A stretch of DNA of 64,000 nt from Acerihabitans sp047324305 (lineage in GTDB: Bacteria; Pseudomonadota; Gammaproteobacteria; Enterobacterales; Enterobacteriaceae): positions 1,736,001 to 1,800,000 of the forward strand of contig NZ_CP178740.1 of the NCBI RefSeq assembly GCF_047324305.1. Direction: 5' to 3'. Position 1 is the stretch's first letter, and each line of letters starts with the position of its first letter. The notes under the pieces were generated by a model that worked only from the letters and a program-made list of their open reading frames with translations, was not told the DNA's origin and ran no database searches. Below are positions 52,901 through 61,805 of this stretch, piece by piece. Made by a program: the position numbers and the translations under genes.

Positions 52901-54820
52901 GCGCGTGGCATTGCCGAGCGGATCGGTGGTGGTGGTGTAAATAGCGGTGCCGCCGGTTACAGGCTGGGTTGCATAGGCAAGCATGGTCACCTGCTGGAAC
53001 GCGCTGCCGGCATTGCGGGTGGAGCGGGTAGGGCGACCGAGATTATCATAGACATTTACCGTGCGGTTGCCCTGCTCATCGGTCTCGGCCAGCACCCGCC
53101 CACTTAATATCGATACTTCCCGGCTGGTAGTGAGCGTTAGCTTATCGTGACCGGTGACCCGCTCGCTGGTGGTCAGCACATTTGCGTTTAACGTATAAAG
53201 TTGTTCGAGGAAATTCGGATAACTCAGACTACTGTTGTTGAGGTCATAAAACCAGCGCACCGTGCGCGCAGGTCGCCCATGCATCGTCGGGCTGGCGCGC
53301 TGGTTAAGGTAGAACTGCTGGGTATGCAGTATCCGGGTTGCGCCGCTGGCGTCAAAGCGGTCTTCCATCAGCACGCTATAAGGGGCGGGGGCGCCGGCCA
53401 TGGCGGGCAGGGAAATATAGTTGTAGTTCTCGTCGCGCGCGGGGGTGGAGAACGCCGAGGGGGCCGGGATTGTATTTTTCCGCCGTATAAAGCGTGTAAA
53501 TCCCCATGGGTCGGGCGGGCAGCCGGGTTCCCCGGCGGGCGAATAATAAAACAGCTCGGTAACCATACCGTCCGGGGTTTGCGTGCGGGTGGGATTGCCT
53601 GAGGCATCGAATTCCGTCAGGGTAATTTCGCTACGCGGCGTACCGGAGAGATAGCGCCATATAACAGTCCGGCTGCGCGGCAGCTGAAACTGCGGGGGCT
53701 GATTGTCAAAAACCGTGCCCGGCAAGGCATAATACTCGGTAATGGTACGAGTGCTGGCACCCAGGCTTTGCGTTTCCTCTTCGATTTGCAGATGGAAGTT
53801 ATTGTATGTGCAGATCGTCGCCCGCGAGACGCCGCCGCTGGTCACTGTTCTGCGCGACCAATAGGTATAGGCGTTGAGAACGCCGAAAAGGTTATCGCGG
53901 TCCGGCGACCAACTGCCGGCGGTGCCGTAGCCGAGGTAATTCGAGTTGGAGTAGGTATAAGTAGTGTCAATCCCCTCCTGACCGGCGCCGGGAGATTTTA
54001 AATGCCTTGATACCGCCGGCAGGGCCGGCAGGCCCGCACTGGTCGGAAACAACATCCGGGCGTTTTGATACCAGACCTGCTCCCTGAGCCCGGTGGGATA
54101 GTGAATACCGGTAATCGGATACCAAGACCCGACCGTTGTATAGTCAAACGTCCAGGTCAAGGGCGGCGTCACCGCGTTATTCGTCAACTGGTACAGATTA
54201 TTATTACGGTAAATCATCGTCAGGACATAACTTTCGCTGCTCCCCGGCCAAAGGGTAAACGTGGAGGCGTTAGTGCCGGAGTAGACCGCCGACAGCAACA
54301 GTTTGCCGGTGCTATCGGTAATTCTTTCCAGGCGCGTCAGAGAGCCGAGGATGTTCCAATCAAACTTAAGCCACTGACCGGTGGGTGCATGAATATATTC
54401 CGGGACTTTCATCGACCGCGCGTCCTGTGGGCCGGTCAGCACTTCCACGGTGCCGTTTTTCCAGATAATAAAATAATTGGTACTGGTCCGCATAAAGCGA
54501 AAGCTGTCCAGCTTATGCTGAACAATGATCGGTTGATCTCCGGTTTCAATAATATTATATCGCTCGCCGGTATTAAGCACTAATAGCCGATTCGCGAAGT
54601 CATAATAGGAATAACCCAGTGAGATACCTATTCCGTAACCATCATTTCCAGTGCTAAGCGGTGAATATGTCAACCTGGCGTCAAATGCCGGGCCAACACC
54701 GCCGTTACCCACCAAATTGGCAATGGGAAGCGCGATTACAAACAGGCCCGTGCGGGGATCGACTCCGCCCTGCAGACCCTCGATAGAATTTGAGGCCTGG
54801 GAAGAAAATAAATTGCTCAT
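49934..54820 (-). CDS. RHS/YD-repeat polymorphic toxin (Tc-type)
   Basis: A 1628-residue protein. N-terminal beta-rich region (about 1-330, beginning with a GGVDPRTGLFVIALPIANL motif common to RHS and TcC-like proteins), then many YD repeats (about 550-1330, for example YDGLGRLRQETDEMGRTTDY), and the RHS-core end (about 1330-1420: PGFTGERPDPVSGAYHLGNG, YNPVLMRFNTPDSLSPFGAG, DPVNNADPSGH). A hydrophobic helix pair follows (about 1425-1495), then a C-terminal tip (about 1495-1628) with IISSHGKYHQEAGFFTPPQG, possibly of the Stv adhesin type; its activity is uncertain. No signal peptide. No immunity gene follows. The shell would encapsulate the tip. Confidence 0.85.
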   Translation of the reverse strand: MSNLFSSQASNSIEGLQGGVDPRTGLFVIALPIANLVGNGGVGPAFDARLTYSPLSTGNDGYGIGISLGYSYYDFANRLLVLNTGERYNIIETGDQPIIVQHKLDSFRFMRTSTNYFIIWKNGTVEVLTGPQDARSMKVPEYIHAPTGQWLKFDWNILGSLTRLERITDSTGKLLLSAVYSGTNASTFTLWPGSSESYVLTMIYRNNNLYQLTNNAVTPPLTWTFDYTTVGSWYPITGIHYPTGLREQVWYQNARMLFPTSAGLPALPAVSRHLKSPGAGQEGIDTTYTYSNSNYLGYGTAGSWSPDRDNLFGVLNAYTYWSRRTVTSGGVSRATICTYNNFHLQIEEETQSLGASTRTITEYYALPGTVFDNQPPQFQLPRSRTVIWRYLSGTPRSEITLTEFDASGNPTRTQTPDGMVTELFYYSPAGEPGCPPDPWGFTRFIRRKNTIPAPSAFSTPARDENYNYISLPAMAGAPAPYSVLMEDRFDASGATRILHTQQFYLNQRASPTMHGRPARTVRWFYDLNNSSLSYPNFLEQLYTLNANVLTTSERVTGHDKLTLTTSREVSILSGRVLAETDEQGNRTVNVYDNLGRPTRSTRNAGSAFQQVTMLAYATQPVTGGTAIYTTTTDPLGNATRSWFDGLGRVTRQEVSDPDTNGQWFEAQTAAYNAFGERVAESVFDYPRSGQVARMARTAAITYDIWGNLLRTAFNDGTTLITQSDPIALTQAETREGFANNQTLYAGWTLTTLDVRGLPLTIVRRDRSGVTLGQVTRRYDGLGRLRQETDEMGRTTDYQYDAFDRVVGQRLPDGSVVSKMYVPFSDQLWATAIRVTNSAARIFQLGSQAYDSSGRIMQSTSGGRLTRFGWTGASPLPSTVTTPMGEVLRYEYIPQLDNAVRSVTSGTLRQDFTWDPLSGRMTRATGDNGVVTTRAFTRSGQLQGETFTVPGQPLRGVNHAWSLMGSQTQYTDVTGTQTQYQYNAVGQLVRVSDADMVITLTYDALGRLETRHTADPRGLHGCTIRLGYDQFDREIARSVTAANNETLTISQTWYANDQRRSSETRHNNVILRQEAWFYDSRNRLERYTCAGAAPPVDPYGKSISLQTFVYDAIDNITQCGTTFPGGVDNALFQFNNPSDPTQLSRVQHSHPDYPAVIALTYDANGQMTLDEAGRRLAYDPLGRLISVTGGPAPGGGYGYDALNRLVGQSVTGRGAHALYYRSDERVNEQQPGALRPVRLAKLGGATAAVHDGTHLRLTATNDQNSLLWSRAENQTSELVRYTPWGFSPAFRPSLPGFTGERPDPVSGAYHLGNGYRAYNPVLMRFNTPDSLSPFGAGGINAYVYCAGDPVNNADPSGHISWQGILGIVLAVVGFALSIPTGGASLSLVAGVLITLEAAAAATGIASIALEEKNPQASAALGWASLALGLGAGAGAGVGKLAARRANTARGGGLEDIALGNRIELGDDLYLFKGSENSERLIISSHGKYHQEAGFFTPPQGTQVRYGIKEGRRLRLGLRQAADNSFTPAEVTRRDFQHNYRLERFPKDDDLFASRLASEYKVDIITVRSHASQDFEMVTIRTLLKNLEDKGLRYKTIDGIFCRVWEWDAPNTFVIKDPMRFHLTKKFSLK

Positions 54821-54863
54821 AGATCAATCCTTGCGAGTTTATTTACTTTTTTCGTTTATACAA

Positions 54864-56192
54864 TCATCGTAACTGAGGCACATCGAAGTAATCATTGGTA
54901 TTAAAATACAGTGTGAGATTGCCTTTATTACCGTATTTATCAGTGAGACTAATAACACGCGTGCTCGCTTGGCCGCTACTCCAATAATGAGCCACAATGT
55001 CAGTCTCACCCCATATAGAAAACTGATACATGACCAACGTTGCCGGATTCGTAATATTATTATCTACGTCACCGGCATTTAAAGAGGTAAATAATTTAAA
55101 CGCGAAACCAGAAGCATACCCCAAGAAATGGCCTTGAACTTCTGGATTAAATGGCTTTACATACCAAAAATTCACTTGATAATAAGAGCGGCCCCAGCCA
55201 CGCTCCATCACAGAAAAAGGCCGACTATAAAGGTAACTAGAGCCTTGAGCAATTCCTGTAAATCCTGCCCCCCCCCAAGGGTCATTACCTAAATTCAAAT
55301 CGGCGTCCGAAATAATATCCATAGGTTCTGCTAATAAAAAAGTTCCTCCTATTTTTGGATAAAGATTGATAGTTACACAATCGAGCGTTCCATTATAATG
55401 ATAATAGGTAACTAGTCTATGGGACTCCCAATAAATATTATCCCGTAAAGTTTCTCTCGATCGTTGACTGAGAGTAACGTTTCTCGCGTCAGAATAATCA
55501 ATGGGGTCCAAGGCATTAATTGTAACAGAACTGAAAAATCCGGGGGTACCGTATAAACCTGTACTTATCACCTTTGGCGAAGCGGCCGGATGGGTCAAGG
55601 TTAGTTGCACCGCGATTTCAATGGTTCTGGAAGGACTAGCTGCCCCACGTCCTACGAAATAACTAAACGTTCTGCCACTTGTCTCGATAAGTCCATCCAC
55701 AGGCACCATTTGAGATTCGGTTTCCCTGAACCTTTCGGACATGTTCATCTCATTGATATCACCTTGGTAATATCCCGTTGATGAATAGCTGTTTTCCAAC
55801 ATAGGATCTTTTTCAAATGTAGTCTGATGGGCATCTGCATTTGTCTCAGTATTGTCAGGCAGTATGTACGTAGACGGTGTATCCTGGACTGGCGCAAATG
55901 ATGGTGCCGGAGGGAGAATATCGAACCCAAGGGAACCATAAACAACAAACCAAGTACTGTTGTTAGGATTCTGGCTTAGATGCGCTGTCCTAATAACCTC
56001 TATTAGATTTACATTACGTCGAAACTCGTCCAATGAATAATCCGTGAATTCCTGGCCGAATTCATCCAATGCTTTTATATAAATGATAACTTCTACGGTG
56101 TTGAAACCATTTCCATAGATATATGCAACACGGTTAGTTGTAGTAAATGAAACCTGCAAGGATTCAATAGATTTGATATCAGACCAAGCCAT
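54864..56192 (-). CDS. Unknown 442-residue partner of the RHS toxin
   Basis: I do not recognise this protein. It is 442 residues, AT-rich, without signal peptide or membrane helices, opening MAWSDIKSIESLQVSFTTTN and rich in Tyr, Ser and Thr, suggesting a beta-rich fold. A VIST-type Gly/Pro-rich middle contains LYGTPGFFSSVTINALDPID. It begins in an AT-rich region and stops 43 bases before the RHS gene on the same strand. The two are probably co-transcribed. It may be a carrier, delivery or shell-assembly protein for the toxin; this is only inference. A decayed second copy lies at 49502-49717. Confidence 0.75.
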   Translation of the reverse strand: MAWSDIKSIESLQVSFTTTNRVAYIYGNGFNTVEVIIYIKALDEFGQEFTDYSLDEFRRNVNLIEVIRTAHLSQNPNNSTWFVVYGSLGFDILPPAPSFAPVQDTPSTYILPDNTETNADAHQTTFEKDPMLENSYSSTGYYQGDINEMNMSERFRETESQMVPVDGLIETSGRTFSYFVGRGAASPSRTIEIAVQLTLTHPAASPKVISTGLYGTPGFFSSVTINALDPIDYSDARNVTLSQRSRETLRDNIYWESHRLVTYYHYNGTLDCVTINLYPKIGGTFLLAEPMDIISDADLNLGNDPWGGAGFTGIAQGSSYLYSRPFSVMERGWGRSYYQVNFWYVKPFNPEVQGHFLGYASGFAFKLFTSLNAGDVDNNITNPATLVMYQFSIWGETDIVAHYWSSGQASTRVISLTDKYGNKGNLTLYFNTNDYFDVPQLR

Positions 56193-56717
56193 TTTTTACC
56201 TCCTATCATTATAAAATCACAATCGATACTCAAGAAGCTAAAATTATTTTTGTAAAATTCAAATTCCAATTACTGAATTTCATTAACTGAAACGAGAGAA
56301 GATTTTTTCATTAACATTATTTTTATATTTTTTCCTATATAAAACAATATGTATTTATTTTCATTAAAATTCCTTAATTATTGTTAAAGGAAAAGTAATT
56401 CAAAAGGATGTCAATAAATGGAATTCATAAACGATACAAAATTCTTTTTTTTCAATCATTTAAAGAATAAATAAGAGAGAGGTGCATACATTAAAAAACT
56501 TTATTCTAAGATAAAAACAAATCACATTGCTGTTATAAATTTTTCGCTCACTCGCTATATAACAATAGTACCAGCAGTAAATTGCCATCGGGCATTAATA
56601 TTTTAATTTATGTCGAGTAAAAGTTAAAAAATGTCATATCAATAAGTTTCATCAATATTATCGATAACGAGGCGTCAGAGAAAAACCATTTGCTGGATTA
56701 AGCTCTTTGCTAAAAAA
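56193..56717. other. AT-rich noncoding interval
   Basis: About 520 very AT-rich bases upstream of the RHS pair. It should contain the promoter of the pair; TACCTCC at 56198-56204 reads as GGAGGTA on the minus strand, a ribosome-binding site for the 442-residue gene. No gene, repeat or RNA was recognised. Confidence 0.55.
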
Positions 56718-56742
56718 AACCGGCCAGTATTCACTGACCGGT
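56718..56742 (-). terminator. glyS terminator
   Basis: AACCGG-type arms around 56718-56742 with inner AGT/ACT pairing, followed on the minus strand by a long U-run (the A-run at 56712-56719). Intrinsic terminator of glyQS. Confidence 0.85.
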
Positions 56743-56775
56743 TCTGTTACCCGCTACGCGGTTACGTCCGAAATG

Positions 56776-58845
56776 CTATTGCAGCAGCGAAATATCCGCC
56801 ACCCGCAAAAACAGCTGTTGCAGCTGGCTGAGCAGCGTCAGGCGGTTAACCCGCACCTCGGCGTTATCGTCCATCACCATCACTTTATCGAAAAAGGCGT
56901 CCACCGGCTCGCGCAGGGTGGCCAGTTCCGCCAGCGCTTCCTGGTAGCGGCCCGCGGCAAACAGCGGCTCCAGCTTATCGCGCAGCACCGTAAGGTGCGT
57001 CGCCAGCTGGATCTCCGCCGCGTCTTTCAGCACCGCGGCGCGCACGTCGCCGTTCAGGGTGTCGGTGGCCTTGGCCAGGATATTGGACACGCGCTTGTTG
57101 GCGGCCGCCAACGCGGCGGCGGCGTCCAGGGTGCGGAAATAGGTGACCGCGCGCATGCGGGCGTCGAAATCCGCCGGTCGGGTAGGCCGGCGCGCCAGCA
57201 CCGCCTGGATGGTGTCGACGCTGTGGCCCGCTTCCTGGTACCAGGCGCGGAAGCGGCCGAGCATAAAGTCGACCACATCGTCCACCACCCTGGCATTGGT
57301 GAGTTTTTCACCGTACAGGCGCGCGGCTTCGGCGGCCAGGGCCGATAAATCCAGCGGCAGGTTGTTCTCGACGATAATGCGCAGCACGCCCAGGGCGGCG
57401 CGCCTGAGGGCAAACGGATCTTTATCCCCTTTCGGATGCTGGCCGATGCCGAAAATACCGGCCAGGGTATCCATTTTCTCGGCGATGGCCACCGCCGAGG
57501 ATACCGGCGTGGACGGCAGGGCATCGCCGGAGAAACGCGGCTGGTACTGTTCTTTTAGCGCCAGCGCCACGTCTTCCGGCTCGCCGTCGTGGCGGGCGTA
57601 GTGCATGCCCATCACGCCCTGGGTGTCGGTAAACTCAAACACCATATTGGTCACCAGGTCGCACTTGGACAGCAGCCCGGCGCGGGCGGCATGCTGCACG
57701 TCGGCGCCAATCCGGCCGGCAATCCAGCCGGCAAGCGACTCGATACGATCGCTTTTATCGCGCACGGTGCCCAGCTGCTGCTGGAATAATACGGTATCCA
57801 GCCGGGGCAGCCGGTCTTCCAGGCGTGTTTTCAAATCGGTGTTATAGAAAAATTCGGCGTCGGCCAAACGTGGGCGCACGACTTTTTCATTGCCGGATAT
57901 CACCTGGCTTGGGTCTTTGGAGGCGATATTGGAAACAAAGATAAAGTGCGGCAGCAGTTTGCCCTGGGCGTCGTATACCGGGAAGTATTTTTGATCGCCC
58001 TTCATGGTGTAGACCAGGGCCTCGGGCGGTACGGCGAGGAATTTTTCCTCAAACCGCGCGGTGAGCACCACCGGCCATTCCACCAGCGAGGTCACTTCTT
58101 CCAGCAAACTGTCGGTCAAATCGGCAGTACCGCCGATTTCCCTGGCCGCCGCCTCGGCGTCGCGCTTGATCTGGGCCTTGCGCAGCTCGTAATCGGCCAT
58201 CACCTTGCCGCGTTCCAGCAGCAGGGCCGGGTATTGGTCCGCGTTGTCCAGCGTCAGTTCGGACTCGCCCATAAAACGGTGGCCGCGCACGGTGCGGGCG
58301 GAATCTATGCCCAATACCCGCCCCGGGATCAGCTTGTCGCCCAGCAGCAGGACGACGGTATGCACCGGACGGATAAACTGCGTGTCGCTGTCGCCCCAGC
58401 GCATCATGCGCGGGATCGGCAGTTTAGCCAGCGCGGTGGTGACCATGCCCGGCAGCAGTTCCTGCGCGCGCTTGCCTTTAACCGACGCCCGGTAGAGCAG
58501 CCATTCGCCCTTGTCGGTCACCTGGCGTTCCGCCTGCTCGACGGTGATGCCGCAGCCGCGCGCCCAGCCCTCGGCCGCCTTGGTGGGTTTGCCCTCGGCG
58601 TCAAACGCCTGGGCAACGGCGGGACCGCGTTTTTCAATGTTGCTGTCGGCCTGGGCGGCGCCAAGGTTTAGCACCTTAAGCGCCAGGCGGCGGGGCGAGG
58701 CGAACCATTGCACCTCGCCGTGGGGCAGGTTGGCGCCGTCGAGTTCGGCGGTAAACAGGGTGGCGAACGACTGCGCCAGTTGGCGAAGCGCTTTTGGCGG
58801 CAGCTCTTCCGTGCCGATTTCCACCAGGAAAGTGTGTTGCGTCAT
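56776..58845 (-). CDS. glyS: Glycyl-tRNA synthetase beta subunit GlyS
   Basis: The 689-residue beta chain of the alpha2-beta2 bacterial glycyl-tRNA synthetase, same length as E. coli GlyS. It begins MTQHTFLVEIGTEELPPKAL and contains the HD-like domain (KCDLVTNMVFEFTDTQGVMG) and the C-terminal anticodon-binding domain (AVLARRPTRPADFDARM ... FDKVMVMDDNAEVRVNRLTL). It follows glyQ by 10 bases. Confidence 0.96.
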   Translation of the reverse strand: MTQHTFLVEIGTEELPPKALRQLAQSFATLFTAELDGANLPHGEVQWFASPRRLALKVLNLGAAQADSNIEKRGPAVAQAFDAEGKPTKAAEGWARGCGITVEQAERQVTDKGEWLLYRASVKGKRAQELLPGMVTTALAKLPIPRMMRWGDSDTQFIRPVHTVVLLLGDKLIPGRVLGIDSARTVRGHRFMGESELTLDNADQYPALLLERGKVMADYELRKAQIKRDAEAAAREIGGTADLTDSLLEEVTSLVEWPVVLTARFEEKFLAVPPEALVYTMKGDQKYFPVYDAQGKLLPHFIFVSNIASKDPSQVISGNEKVVRPRLADAEFFYNTDLKTRLEDRLPRLDTVLFQQQLGTVRDKSDRIESLAGWIAGRIGADVQHAARAGLLSKCDLVTNMVFEFTDTQGVMGMHYARHDGEPEDVALALKEQYQPRFSGDALPSTPVSSAVAIAEKMDTLAGIFGIGQHPKGDKDPFALRRAALGVLRIIVENNLPLDLSALAAEAARLYGEKLTNARVVDDVVDFMLGRFRAWYQEAGHSVDTIQAVLARRPTRPADFDARMRAVTYFRTLDAAAALAAANKRVSNILAKATDTLNGDVRAAVLKDAAEIQLATHLTVLRDKLEPLFAAGRYQEALAELATLREPVDAFFDKVMVMDDNAEVRVNRLTLLSQLQQLFLRVADISLLQ

Positions 58846-58855
58846 GGCCGGCCTC

Positions 58856-59770
58856 TTATTTCTCGTTCTTTTTGCACATCGGAAAACCCAGGGCTTCCCG
58901 GGAAGCGTAGTAGGCTTCGGCGACCGCTTTGGTCAGGGTGCGGATCCGCAGAATATAACGCTGACGTTCGGTAACCGAGATGGCCTTGCGGGCATCCAAT
59001 AAATTAAAGCTGTGCGCCGCCTTGAGAATACGTTCATACGCCGGCAGCGGCAGGGGTTTTTCCAGCGCCAGCAGCGTCTGCGCTTCTTTTTCGTACTGAT
59101 CGAAACAAACAAACAGGAAGTCGACGTCGGCGTACTCGAAGTTATAGGTGGATTGCTCCACTTCGTTTTGATGGAATACATCGCCGTAGGTGGTCTTGCC
59201 CAGCGGGCCGTCGCTCCAGGTCAGGTCATAGACGCTGTCCACGCCCTGCAGGTACATGGCCAGGCGTTCCAGGCCATAGGTGATTTCGCCGGTCACCGGG
59301 CGGCATTCCAGCCCGCCCACCTGCTGGAAGTAGGTAAACTGCGTCACTTCCATGCCGTTGAGCCACACTTCCCAGCCGAGGCCCCAGGCGCCAAGCGTCG
59401 GGTTTTCCCAGTTGTCCTCGACAAAACGGATATCGTTAATGGTCGGATCCAGCCCGACTTCTTTCAGCGAGCCGAGGTATAATTCCTGGATATTGTCCGG
59501 GGAAGGCTTGATGATGACCTGAAACTGATAGTAGTGCTGCAGGCGGTTGGGATTTTCGCCGTACCGGCCGTCGGTGGGACGACGCGACGGCTGCACATAG
59601 GCGGCGGCAATCGGCTCCGGTCCCAGCGCCCGCAGGCAGGTCATGGGATGGGAGGTGCCCGCGCCGACTTCCATATCCAGCGGTTGGACAATGGTGCAGC
59701 CTTGGCGCGCCCAGTAGTCCTGTAAGGTCAGGATCAGGCCCTGAAAGGTCTTGGGATCAAACTTTTGCAT
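58856..59770 (-). CDS. glyQ: Glycyl-tRNA synthetase alpha subunit GlyQ
   Basis: A 304-residue class II catalytic subunit. The start at 59770 gives MQKFDPKTFQGLILTLQDYW, the normal N-terminus; longer in-frame starts add unrelated residues. Motifs include GCTIVQPLDMEVGAGTSHPM and the motif-2 Arg region VQPSRRPTDGRYGENPNRLQ. First gene of glyQS, divergent from yiaC. Confidence 0.96.
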   Translation of the reverse strand: MQKFDPKTFQGLILTLQDYWARQGCTIVQPLDMEVGAGTSHPMTCLRALGPEPIAAAYVQPSRRPTDGRYGENPNRLQHYYQFQVIIKPSPDNIQELYLGSLKEVGLDPTINDIRFVEDNWENPTLGAWGLGWEVWLNGMEVTQFTYFQQVGGLECRPVTGEITYGLERLAMYLQGVDSVYDLTWSDGPLGKTTYGDVFHQNEVEQSTYNFEYADVDFLFVCFDQYEKEAQTLLALEKPLPLPAYERILKAAHSFNLLDARKAISVTERQRYILRIRTLTKAVAEAYYASREALGFPMCKKNEK

Positions 59771-59863
59771 GTTGAATTCGCACGCGATAAAAGTGGATAT
59801 ATTAAGAATGCGCCAGTATACCCTCTGGCGGTAAGATATACAGCCCAATTAAGGAGTAAGGCG

Positions 59864-60295
59864 ATGATCCGCCCGTTTGTGCCGGGCGATATGCCCGCGC
59901 TGCTGGCGCTGTGGCTGGACAGCACCACCCGCGCCCATCCCTTTATCCGCGCCGGCTACTGGCTTGAGAGCCTGCCGTTGGTGCGCGACGACTACCTGCC
60001 GCAAGCCCGGAGCTGGGTGGCTGAGCGCGACGGCGTCATCACCGGCTTTATCAGCGTGATGATGGAGCAGTTTGTCGGCGCGGTTTTTGTCGCGCCCCGC
60101 TACCATCGCCAGGGCATCGGCCAGGCGCTGATGACGCGGGTAAAACAGCGCTACCCGGTGTTGACCCTTGAGGTCTACCAGTTAAACCGCGCCGCCTGTC
60201 ATTTTTACTACCGCCAGGATTTCCGCGAAATCGGCAAGGCGTTTAACGCCGAAACCGGCCATATGCTGCTGACCCTGCAATGGCGCGCCGGTTAA
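59864..60295 (+). CDS. yiaC: GNAT N-acetyltransferase YiaC
   Basis: A 143-residue GNAT protein, with AAGGAG before ATG 59864. Acetyl-CoA loop: FVAPRYHRQGIGQALMTRVK. The C-terminal strand is TLEVYQLNRAACHFYYRQDF. E. coli YiaC acetylates lysines of several proteins. Position beside glyQ fits the E. coli region. Confidence 0.88.
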   Translation: MIRPFVPGDMPALLALWLDSTTRAHPFIRAGYWLESLPLVRDDYLPQARSWVAERDGVITGFISVMMEQFVGAVFVAPRYHRQGIGQALMTRVKQRYPVLTLEVYQLNRAACHFYYRQDFREIGKAFNAETGHMLLTLQWRAG

Positions 60296-60534
60296 AAGCG
60301 TTTGTTACCGCTTCAGGATTGGCTATGCTAACGCTGGTCAGCAGGTTATTTACCCGGGGCGAAAAAACGTTGCCCATGCATGCGCTGGCGCGGCAAACAA
60401 ATCAATGCCGCCGGGACGCAGGCACATAATCCGCACATGCACGTTGTTCAATGGTTTGATAATACGCGCCGCCGGGGCGCGGATACATTTATCAGCCGCT
60501 CAGGTGCATGAATTTCTATCAGGAGAGGTACGCC

Positions 60535-61569
60535 GTGAGCCAGCAAAAAGGGACCCGCGCATCGGGACGCGCCACCATCAGCGATGTGGCCAGAGCCGCA
60601 AACAGCGGCAAGACCAGCGTGTCGCGCTATTTGAACGGCGAGCTGCACCTGCTTTCCGACGACCTTAAGGCGCGCATCGAAGCGGCCATCGTGCAGCTCA
60701 ATTACCGCCCCAGCCAGATGGCCCGCAGCCTGAAGGGGGGACAGACCAGGCTGATAGGCCTGATTATCGCCGATATTACCAATCCCTATTCCGTTGACGT
60801 GATGCGCGGCATCGAGGCCGCCTGCCGCCGGCACGGCTTCACCCTGCTGGTATGCAACACCAACAACGAAGTGAACCAGGAACGCCACTATCTTCAGTTG
60901 CTTAACGGCTATCAGGTGGAAGGGATCGTGGTCAACGCGGTGGGCATGCATGAGGATGCGCTTGCCATGCTGCAGCAGTCCTTGCTGCCGATGGTGCTGA
61001 TTGACCGCAAAATTCCCGGTTTCGCCTGCGACATGGTGGGCCTGGACAACCGCGAGGCGGCGACCCGCGCCACCGGGCACCTGATCGCGCAGGGATTTGA
61101 AGCCATTATGTTCCTCAGCGAGCCCCTGGGCACGGTGAATACCCGCATCGAACGGCTGCAGGCCTTTCGCGCCTGCCTGGCGGCCCATCCGGATCTGGCG
61201 GCGGAAGAGGCGGAGTGCGCGCTGAACGATACCGACACCCTGGCCGCCGTTATCCAGGACTTTAACCGCCGCCACCGCGGCATGCGCAAGGCCATTCTGT
61301 CGGCCAACGGCGCGCTGACGCTGCACATCGCACGCGTACTGCGGCGCCAGGGCCTGAACTGGGGCAGCGATATAGGCCTGCTGGGATTTGACGAACTGGA
61401 GTGGGCGGAGCTGGCGGGCGTGGGCATTACCACCTTTAAGCAGCCGACCTACCAAATCGGCTACGCCGCGCTGGAACAATTGTTAAAGCGCATCCAGGGG
61501 GCCGACGAACCGGTCAGCGAACAAGCGTTCAGCGGCGAGCTGATCGTGCGGGGGTCCACTACCCGTTAG
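60535..61569 (+). CDS. LacI-family regulator, PtxS-like
   Basis: A 344-residue repressor starting at GTG 60535 (AGGAG nine bases upstream). Helix-turn-helix at the N-terminus: ATISDVARAANSGKTSVSRY. Periplasmic-binding-protein-type sensor domain from about 65 (IGLIIADITNPYSVDVMRGI). PtxS represses 2-ketogluconate genes and releases DNA on binding 2-ketogluconate. The two genes downstream, and operator-like sites before each, support this role. Confidence 0.8.
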   Translation: MSQQKGTRASGRATISDVARAANSGKTSVSRYLNGELHLLSDDLKARIEAAIVQLNYRPSQMARSLKGGQTRLIGLIIADITNPYSVDVMRGIEAACRRHGFTLLVCNTNNEVNQERHYLQLLNGYQVEGIVVNAVGMHEDALAMLQQSLLPMVLIDRKIPGFACDMVGLDNREAATRATGHLIAQGFEAIMFLSEPLGTVNTRIERLQAFRACLAAHPDLAAEEAECALNDTDTLAAVIQDFNRRHRGMRKAILSANGALTLHIARVLRRQGLNWGSDIGLLGFDELEWAELAGVGITTFKQPTYQIGYAALEQLLKRIQGADEPVSEQAFSGELIVRGSTTR

Positions 61570-61741
61570 CGAAGCGGATAAGACCGTAAGGCACCCTTAG
61601 GAAACGGAAAAGTCAGATAATAGTTTCCTCCCTGCGGCGACCACGCGCCGTTAATCGCCGCGCACCTCCCCGCCCCGCCCCGGATGCCAGTTGGCTAAAT
61701 TAGTGACAGCGATCATAAATCTGACATAACGGACTTCTCAA

Positions 61742-61755
61742 TGGAACCGGTACCA
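61742..61755. promoter_or_regulatory. PtxS-like operator before kguE
   Basis: TGGAACCGGTACCA agrees at 11 of 14 positions with the Pseudomonas PtxS palindrome (TGAAACCGGTTTCA) and lies 50 bases upstream of the kguE start. A near-identical element precedes the transporter gene. Confidence 0.7.
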
Positions 61756-61805
61756 TCTACCGTAAAACCATCACCGCGGAAAATGTCTCCGCACGGGAGT
61801 CCAAG

